Assembly: GCF_000004195.4 (NCBI RefSeq)
Contig: NC_030683.2
Coordinates: forward strand, 79,260,910-79,324,909
Length of the DNA: 64,000 nt
Source of the DNA: Xenopus tropicalis
Lineage: Eukaryota; Chordata; Amphibia; Anura; Pipidae
Direction of reading: 5' to 3'
In this document: positions 56,838 to 64,000 of the stretch, in pieces
Layout of the letters: each line of letters begins with the position of its first letter
Position numbering within the stretch: position 1 is the stretch's first letter
Notes under the pieces: generated by a model
The model's input: the letters and a program-made list of their open reading frames with translations, nothing else
Told to the model about the DNA's origin: nothing
Database searches by the model: none
Position numbers and translations under genes: made by a program

Positions 56838-56997
56838 CCCCATATGTAATTAAAGGAACTAAGTTTGGCCAGCTGCAGAGCAAACAACCAGCAGGTAGCA
56901 TTTACTGGTCACCTATTTAAAAGCATACATCTTATTGGTTGCTATGAGTTACTGCTCCTGGGCAAACGTAGTGCCTTTTATGACATAATCCCTATAA
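56838..56997. mobile_element. Small MITE, CACTAAGTTTGCCCAGG family
   Basis: GAACTAAGTTTGGCCAGC at the left is inverted as CTGGGCAAACGTAGTGCC at the right. The interior has AGCATTTACTGGTCACC and CTTATTGGTTGCTATG, shared with the copy at 51319-51489. Confidence 0.6.
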
Positions 56998-59900
56998 TAG
57001 TTCAAAGTTAAAATACATATTATTAGGACTGTGTCTCTTTATGTACCTACTGCACTGCCTTTTATTCAATGCATCTTTTTAGCTGTTGTGTAAATCTTAT
57101 ACAATCCTATGCACTGTAGTACAGTAGTTCTGCAGTTTTTGCAAGAACATGACTTGAAAGCACAAAGTAGTCTTTTATAAAAAGCCAGCTGATAACAGAT
57201 TCATCTTTATTATTAATAAATCTAAACTGAATCAGGCCAGACTCCAAAACATTAATCCATGAACGTATCTGAACATTATCACAAACTTGCTGGCAGAATA
57301 TAAGTAAAAGATGAAGAAAAAGAGATTTGAAATAGGAATGGGTAGGCTAGATGGGTTAGTATGATCTTCTGAGATTTGATTTGGAGGAGGTAAAAATAAT
57401 ATACGATTTATGGGAATGTCAATTTCTCAAATAATAAAGCTTAGATAGGTCTATACCTGACAAATAAGGTCTTTTGATATTTCTTTAAATAACACTAATT
57501 GCCTATTTATCTGCTTCTAATAACACTACCACAACTTGCTAAGGTTTGTGTTAGAGTTTATATATGACCTAGCTCCTACTTGTTATGACTGATCCAACTT
57601 TAATACATGATATGTGTGAAGATGCCTAAAATAAAACTCTCACTTTTCTTGCGGGTGTCTTTTCTAAGTTCGCACCATCTCTAAAAGAAATCAAAGGCCA
57701 GTAGGGTTATAATAAATTAACAGTGTAGAAAATAAAGCTTGCTCATAGGGTTACAGAGAAATGGTAATTAGAAGATCAGTTCACAAGTATACAGTGCAAA
57801 TAATGAATATGACAGTTTGAAAATCATATGTGATTAAATTAATTTAATGAGATTATTGCATTTTGAACTGAATACAGTCACTGCAGGAATGTCTTTTTTA
57901 TTGTGAAGAACAGAAGTTTTATTACTTAAACCTTGCAAGTACTTGTATTTTTCCTGGTATGACTCTGCAAGAAGATTTACAATATATTCCAATAAATGCA
58001 CTTTGTTTTTCCCACTCTCGGCAAGTACATTTCTCTCTCGACAAGGCAATTATCATTCACTTAATTGGGCAAATTGCAAACCCTAAGGTCAGATTTATAG
58101 TGAGCCTTTTAGAAAGGAGATATTCATTACAATGTATCACCCCATCTCCATTATTACAAGCAAGATAAGCACATCACCATCATTTTTCATTCTTTAGAAA
58201 ATGCTTTTAAACGCTTTACTTACCGGTCAGACGCCACCCAGCTACTAATTTTACTAAAGCCACAAAATGAGATTCTCTGAGAGCTGAAGATGGTGCATTA
58301 CATCTGCATAACACCAGCATGATATGGGGCAATTCAGAAGCTAATATCCATTAGCAAACCTACTTTGTTACCATTTTAGTGTTAGAAGCAATAGGGACAT
58401 AGGTGCCAAGGCAATGATTAGAGACTAAATGAAGTATTTTTGAAACTAATTCTATTGATCTGAAAAGATCCTTGCCTCTTCATTAACTTACACGGTAATT
58501 GCTTTACGCCTGACAGTTACCTGCCCTGAACCCGCAGGTCATGTGATTATCACTCGGAAATCTGTCAGTGAGCATTTGTGAGCAATAATCACCTGTGCAG
58601 TGGTCTCTTGTAGATATTTTATACTATTATTTTTTGTAACTAAATTAAATTCTTTAATTTGCGTATAAAAATCTTACCCTCCATTTTGGAATTCTTTTGC
58701 TACTCTATCCCTCATAGGGCATAGGGGCTGTACCTCTGATGTGAATATGCTTGTTCCTATATACACTCTGCCTATGTCTTCAATGCCTTGATAACCATTT
58801 ACATGGTTAAGTATTGATTTGTGAAACTGCCCTGTTTCTGTCCTCTCAGGAAAATTTACAAAACCAATGTTTTTCCAAATGCATTAGAGTCAATGGGATT
58901 TTTTATTTTTTTTTTCTAGTGTTTTTATTTTTTCCTGAGCATAAAACAAAAAGCCTGGCAAAATTCTAGCATGGATCTGTGAACATTTTCACTACTTGCG
59001 AAAACATGTATTTCACCAAGGATCTGTATCAGGCAAATAAAATTAGTTCATCCTTGTGGCTGAACTATGGTTGCAGCATTATATCTCTGCACAATAGTAA
59101 TGCCACCTTATGGGTTGCATGGGTCTTATAACAGAAGCTTTCAGCATGTGCTGTAAGCCTTTAGCCACTGATATTAGCATATTATGGGTATGCAACATAG
59201 CTCCCAGTTATCATATAGTGCTAGACTACAAAAGACTATTAGCCATTATGCCAATCTATAGAATTACGTTTCTACTATCTGACTGTTATATAACAGCAAG
59301 ATGACTGGCACTGGTAGCCAAGATTCTCAGTTGAGAATAATTTAATGCAAAGGGGTTTAAATGAAAAAGGGTCTGTGTACTTTTAAAAAATATTTATTTC
59401 TCTAGACTAGATGCCCAAAAGAGGATTCACCAAGAATGGTATGAGTATGCTGCTTTCCAGTAACATGTCTGACATCTTGCCCTGATATAACAATTAAAGC
59501 ATTTTATCAACCAATACTCCTATACAGATACAAGCCTGATGTTGCTGGACTACAGGTCCCAGCATGCTTTAAAAAATAAAGAGGAAAAAACTAATAATTA
59601 ATATCTCATTCACCAAAAACATCAACAAAATTGTTCTTTTAGGTAATCCAGTATCACTATGTGAGATGGGTAGCAAATGTAAAATCTCATGGCCTCTGAG
59701 AAATGTATGATGGCAATTTCAGGAAGACACTGTACCTATTTGAATCCCTAAAAATGTCATGTCCTGATCCCCTGCATGTAAAAGTTTTTGTCATAATGTA
59801 TCTTCTCCCCTTACGACTGACTCTTTATTGAGAAAATGACATTTATAATGTGAAAAATAATGACATTTAATCGGCAGTGGCTCACCATCTGTGGCTGCAT

Positions 59901-60209
59901 AAAAGTTAACAGAAAAAGGCTTCTAAATTAATATGAACTTCCAGTTTTGCCCTGTAGGCAGACATGAAGCATAGCATTTTCATCATTTCTAGCCATAATT
60001 TTTCTATTACAATCAAACTTATTTAAATAGATAAGAAGAAAAAGATATTAAGCATGGTCTTGTTAGTGTAATCAGATTTCATAAAGAAAACTGCAAGTAA
60101 CAAAAGCAAAAGTGAAGTTTCATGGATGACAATCACTGGCTAGATCCTTTAGAGACATTAATAATTATTTTGTCTCATGAAAGAGGCGAGAACTGCGCTT
60201 ATTAATAAA

Positions 60210-60370
60210 AACTGGGCAAATTTGCTCCTTGGCAAATCTCATAGCAACAAATCAGTGACGAGCTTCTCTTCAGCAGCTGCAAGTAGAACAATGAAAGCAA
60301 ACATCTGATTGGTTGCCATGGGTAACTGGCCAGATGCAAATTTACCCACTGTTTATAAATGACCCCCAAT
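60210..60370. mobile_element. Small MITE, same family, diverged
   Basis: ACTGGGCAAATTTGCTCC at the left and CAGATGCAAATTTACCCA at the right are loosely inverted. TCTGATTGGTTGCCATGGGT lies in the interior. Ends are imprecise. Confidence 0.45.
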
Positions 60371-60487
60371 CTGTTTATAAGATTGCATGGCAATCAAGTA
60401 TGGGCATGTTTTCTTTTAAAGAGTTTTATTTATTCTTTTCCAGCTTTAACAGAAAGAAATCACAGCAGATGTCCATGTGAAACAATG

Positions 60488-60822
60488 GGGCACATTTACT
60501 AACCCACGAACGGGCCGAATGCGTCCGATTGCGTTTTTTTCGTAATGATCGGTAATTTTGCGATTTTTTTTCGTATCTTTTGCGATTTTTTCGTATCTTT
60601 TGCGATTTTTTCGGCGTCTTTACGATTTTTGCATAAAAACGCGAGTTTTTCGTAGCCATTACGAAAGTTGCGCAAAGTCGCAATTTTTTCGTAGCGTTAA
60701 AACTTGCGCCTTTTAAGTGTTAACGCTACGAAAAATTACCGAAAAAGTCGCAAAATGTTTGTTTCCAATCGGAATTTTTCCAATTTGGATTCGAAATCGT
60801 GTCTTAGTAAATCAGCCCCAAT
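60488..60822. mobile_element. Harbinger-like MITE rich in TTTTTCGTA units
   Basis: Ends GGGGCACATTTACTAA and TTAGTAAATCAGCCCC are imperfect inverted copies. Inside, TCGTATCTTTTGCGATTTTT is repeated almost in tandem, and TTTTTCGTAGCGTTAA pairs with TTAACGCTACGAAAAA. CpG content is high for this window. Superfamily is inferred from end similarity to 46.5 and 49.7 kb. Confidence 0.65.
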
Positions 60823-61710
60823 GTGTACAGTACATTAGAGAAACAGTAACACCAAAAAATTTAAGTTTATCTAAATAAGCCTTTGTTTCTAAACCTGTAA
60901 TATTCTATTTGCCTTTGATACTTTTGTGTTGTTCAGTTATTTGTGCAATATCCTACACCTGTTGGCCCATACTTGTTCTCTCAGTAGCCTATCACAAACT
61001 GGCAATCACTATTACATGACTGGCACCCCTTTTTTATTAAGCTATTTTTATAACTAACTAACTACTTTTTATATTTTTATAACTAACTACTACTAACAAA
61101 TAACTCATTTCTAGGTTTTAAATCCCAAGCCCTTAGCTTAGTTAAACAAAAAATATTTTCATATTTTTTTTCTGCTTACAAAGTGGTGTGAGGGTGTAGT
61201 TCAACAACACCCAGAGATCAGAAGGTCTTTTTTTTAGCTTTTTCCACAGAGCAGTAGAGTTTGATCAGCAGGAGACGCACAGTGATTACCTTGTTTCTCC
61301 CATTCATTAAATAGTTCTGTTTGCTTTAAGCTATTTGTTGTTTGCAGGGGTCCCCTTGTTGCTTGTGGTTCATTGCATTCAAGTACCTTTGTAATCAGAG
61401 GACGTAACTGTGCATCCACAGGGAAGTAGTTTGGCAGAACACCAACCATCACTAATAGCCAACAAGATCTCTTAGCTGCAGCAATTTACCTTGGTTTTCA
61501 GAACTCACAACTTATATTTCTTGTGAAAGTACATTTTGGACCAGGGCAAACTAACGCAAATCTAAGTAATTGTTAATCTCTGTCATTTTACCTGTAAGTT
61601 GTTTTTTTTGTTTTCTCATGACAGTGAATATTACTCTGCATGTTGCATTTAGGTTTAAAGATAGAACAAAATTGTAATTGCATGCATCATAGTCAATGTT
61701 CAATAGGGAT
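60823..61710. other. Non-coding DNA, no gene seen
   Basis: AT-rich, with a local AACTAACTACT repeat near 61050-61090. The minus frame 61452-61234 has no recognised motif. Confidence 0.5.
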
Positions 61711-61714
61711 AGCC

Positions 61715-63785
61715 ATATTAAATATATATATATATATATAAAGAGAGAGACACAAGGTGTGGGAATGGGCATGACCAGAGTTGTGAGAGGTGTGGCACAG
61801 GGTATTGCTAAACTAGATTAGGGTAAGCTTCTCTAAATAAATGCGTTTTTAGAGATCTCTTGAAGGCAGAGAGATTGGGAGAAAGTCTGACAGTTTGTGG
61901 GAGTGAATTCCAGAGAAGGGGGGCAGTCCTTGCAAAGTCTTGAATGCGAGTGTGTGAGGAGGGAATGAGGGAGGAGTTGAGGAGCAGGTCAGTAGAGGAG
62001 CATAACAAGCTGGTTGGATGGTACCTAGAGATAAGTTCAGAGATGTAGGGTGGGGCAGAGTTATGAACTGCTTTGAATGTGAGAGTCATTAGTTTTAATT
62101 TTATCCTGGATGGTAGGGGAAGCCAGTGCAGGGATTGGCAGAGTGGCATGGCAGAGGAGGAGCGGTTGGAGAGGTGTATGAGCCTGGCAGCAGTATTCAT
62201 TGTGGACTGGAGAGGGGACAGTCTTTGGAGGGGAAGGCCAATTAATAGGGAGTTACAGTAGTCCAGGCGAGATATTATAAGAGAGTGAATAAGAATTTTG
62301 GCAGCATCTTGGGTGATAAATGATCATATTTTGGAAATATTTCTTAGGTGAAAGTGACATGATTTGATAAGTGACTGGATATAAGGAGTGAAGGACAGGG
62401 CAGAATCAAGGATAACCCCAAGGCACCGGGCCTGGGAAGTTAGGGTGATGGTAGAATTGTTAACCATTATAAATACCTCGGGAACAATGTGGGCGCTGGA
62501 TGGGGAAAAGAGAACCAATTCAGTCTTAGAGAGGTTTAATTTAAGGTAACATTGGGATATCAAAGTGGAGATACTGGACAGGCAGGAAGAGATGCGAGTT
62601 AGAAGCTCTGGGTTGAGATTAGGAGAGGAAAGATAGATTTGAGTATCGTCAGCATAGAGGTGGTACTGAAAGCCAAAAGAATTGATCAATTTGCCAAGTG
62701 AGGAGGTATAGAGAGAAAATAGTAAGGGGCCCAGGACAGAGCCTTGAGGAACCCCGGCAGAAAGAGTCAAGGGAGAAGATGATTCCCCATTGTAAGAGAC
62801 ACTGAAGGATCGATCTGAGAGATAAGATGAAAACCAGGATAAGGCAATGTCACGAAGGCCAAGAGAGCGGAGAGTCTGGAGGAGAAGAGGGTGATCCACA
62901 GTGTCAAAAGCAGCAGAGAGATCGAGAAGTATTAGTAGCAAGTAGTGTTTTTTGGCTTTAGCCGATAGGAGGTCATTTGTTAGTCAGGTTAGATCAGTTT
63001 CGGGGGAGTGTTGTTGTCTAAAACCAGATTGTAGGGGATCCAGGAGGTTATTGTCAGAGAGGAATATCGTCAGTCGGTTGTGAACTAGTTTGGACATGAA
63101 TGGGAGCAGAGAGATAGGTCTGAGGTTACTAGGATTGGAGAGATCAAGGGAGGGTTTTTTCAGAATAGGGGTTACCAGTGCATGTTTCAGTTGGGGTTGG
63201 CATTGCGTAGAAGTTTGGTAGGAATGGGATCAAGTGGGCAGGTAGTAAGGTGAGAGGAAGCCATAAGTTTTGAGACTTCCTCTTCAGTCACTGGGGAGAA
63301 GGAGCCAAGAAGAGACTGAGTAGCATGTAGGGAGGGAGGGGAATGGTTATGTTGCATTAAGTTGAGCAATGTCACTTCGGATAGTTTGAATTTTATTTTT
63401 AAAGTGCTCTGCAATAGCTTGAGCAGTGACTGAAGCACAAGGAGGGGGTGGAGGAGGGGACAGCAGAGAGTTAAAAGTAGAGAAGAGTTGTGCAGGTTTT
63501 TTAGAGAGGGAGTTAATAAGTGCAGTGAAGTAGGTTTGTTTAGCTTGGCAGAGGGTGGTGTTCTAGGAGACCAGAGCAGATTTGTAGCTGCAGAAATCTG
63601 ATTCTGACCTTGATTTGTGCCAGCGGCGCTCAAGTGTAAGCGATCTGGTATGAGCAATGTGCCAGGGTTTGAGTGGTTTGGGCCTCACACGTTTTGTCTT
63701 GGCAGGAGCAAGCTCATTAAGGGCAGTGGCGAGTTTGCTGTGGTAGACAGAGGTAGCCTGATTAGGACAAGAGACAGTTAGGATG
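61715..63785 (-). mobile_element. 5'-truncated CR1/L2/Rex1-type LINE with TA microsatellite tail
   Basis: The minus-strand element runs from an endonuclease-RT linker near 63785 through the RT domain to a short 3' UTR (about 61810-61740). It ends in (GA)n/(TA)n repeats at 61718-61750, fitting LINEs of this group that end in short tandem repeats rather than poly-A. It is related to, but different from, the LINE at 6.9 and 11.5 kb. Confidence 0.8.
61808..63740 (-). pseudogene. CR1/L2/Rex1-type LINE reverse transcriptase, few breaks
   Basis: The protein is the non-LTR reverse transcriptase of the LINE. The linker reads PLKPWHIAHTRSLTLERRWH and then ATNLLWSPRT onward in another frame. After a frame change near 63187, HALVTPILKKPSLDLSNPSN and RPISLLPFMSKLVHNRL are the first RT blocks. 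One stop interrupts TDLT/LTNDLL. Next come [31 protein letters not shown] and the catalytic [16 protein letters not shown] at 62324-62326, after RNISKI, is likely from CGA by CpG decay; the same frame continues through TMNTAARLIHLSNRS and SLHWLPLPSRIKLKL to HLFREAYPNLV. The copy is inactive but only lightly damaged. Confidence 0.85.
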
Positions 63786-64000
63786 TTACAATATAAAATT
63801 TCTACTTCTATTAAACACCTTTGCCATTAAGGTTGTTGAATGGTACCTTCTATAACTTTATCATCAAGACAAATAATGCAGCATAGAGTATGGTGTTTCC
63901 ATCTGGGTATGGAATGTCATGCTAATATACCCATCTAACAAATTAAACTTAGAAAAATGTGGTTGATCCAGTGAGCATCATCCTTGTCCCAAGTGATAAC
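63786..64000. other. Short non-coding end of window
   Basis: AT-rich sequence after the LINE 5' truncation point. I see nothing identifiable in it. Confidence 0.5.

Larger units (their letters stand above)
55501..60487. other. Mostly unique non-coding DNA with a few small repeats
   Basis: No gene is seen. The parts 55520-56270, 57010-58620 and 58630-60200 show no repeat ends I recognise. 58300-58620 has mixed composition (for example TTACACGGTAATTGCTTTACG) and could be conserved non-coding sequence, which needs cross-species comparison. Confidence 0.5.

Overview
The window reads as amphibian genomic DNA, most likely a clawed frog (Xenopus; X. tropicalis is an inference). The basis is the repeat set: T2-type TTAA MITEs, an Uribo-like piggyBac element, DIRS1-type tyrosine-recombinase retrotransposons, Harbinger and Tc1-like transposons, Penelope-like elements (PLEs), and a TA-flanked MITE starting CAGGTATGGGATCC that recurs across Xenopus DNA. 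I see no convincing host protein-coding gene. Every long open frame belongs to a mobile element, so this is an intergenic region or a very large intron.

Layout. 1-7.5 kb: a decayed PLE interrupted by a small palindromic PLE-tail insertion, a T2-type MITE carrying a hairpin, another PLE tail, and a 5'-truncated LINE tail. 7.5-10.2 kb: a Harbinger relic with a split transposase gene and a convergent Myb-like partner frame. 10.3-13.8 kb: two copies of a foldback element; the second holds a LINE, which holds an inverted, twin-primed PLE. 13.9-15.4 kb: a palindromic PLE tail split by a solo LTR, then a LINE endonuclease fragment. 15.9-21.1 kb: a nearly complete DIRS1-like retrotransposon on the minus strand (gag, RT/RNase H/methylase-like, tyrosine recombinase, inverted terminal repeats and internal complementary region).

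22.7-27.4 kb: an 82-bp minisatellite abutting a 4.4-kb piggyBac-type element whose interior is a ~395-bp tandem array and which holds a 195-bp insert carrying a hammerhead-ribozyme-like fold. 29.4-36 kb: three hAT-type elements with perfect 8-bp target duplications; one contains two other MITEs and a GC-rich hairpin. 37-47 kb: MITEs in otherwise unique AT-rich DNA. 47.2-48.6 kb: a broken Tc1-like transposon. 51.6-55.5 kb: a 5'-truncated L1-like LINE with a 15-bp target duplication and a long open reverse-transcriptase frame. 56-61 kb: MITEs and a 134-bp near-perfect palindrome. 61.7-63.8 kb: a CR1/L2/Rex1-type LINE with an almost open RT frame.

The parts do not cooperate as host genes. They record successive transpositions, and nesting plus target duplications give their relative ages. 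The most unusual items are the hammerhead-like motif flanked by a 72-bp duplication, the twin-primed PLE with a target deletion, the palindromic PLE tails, the foldback element with a flipped centre, and the satellite-filled piggyBac element.
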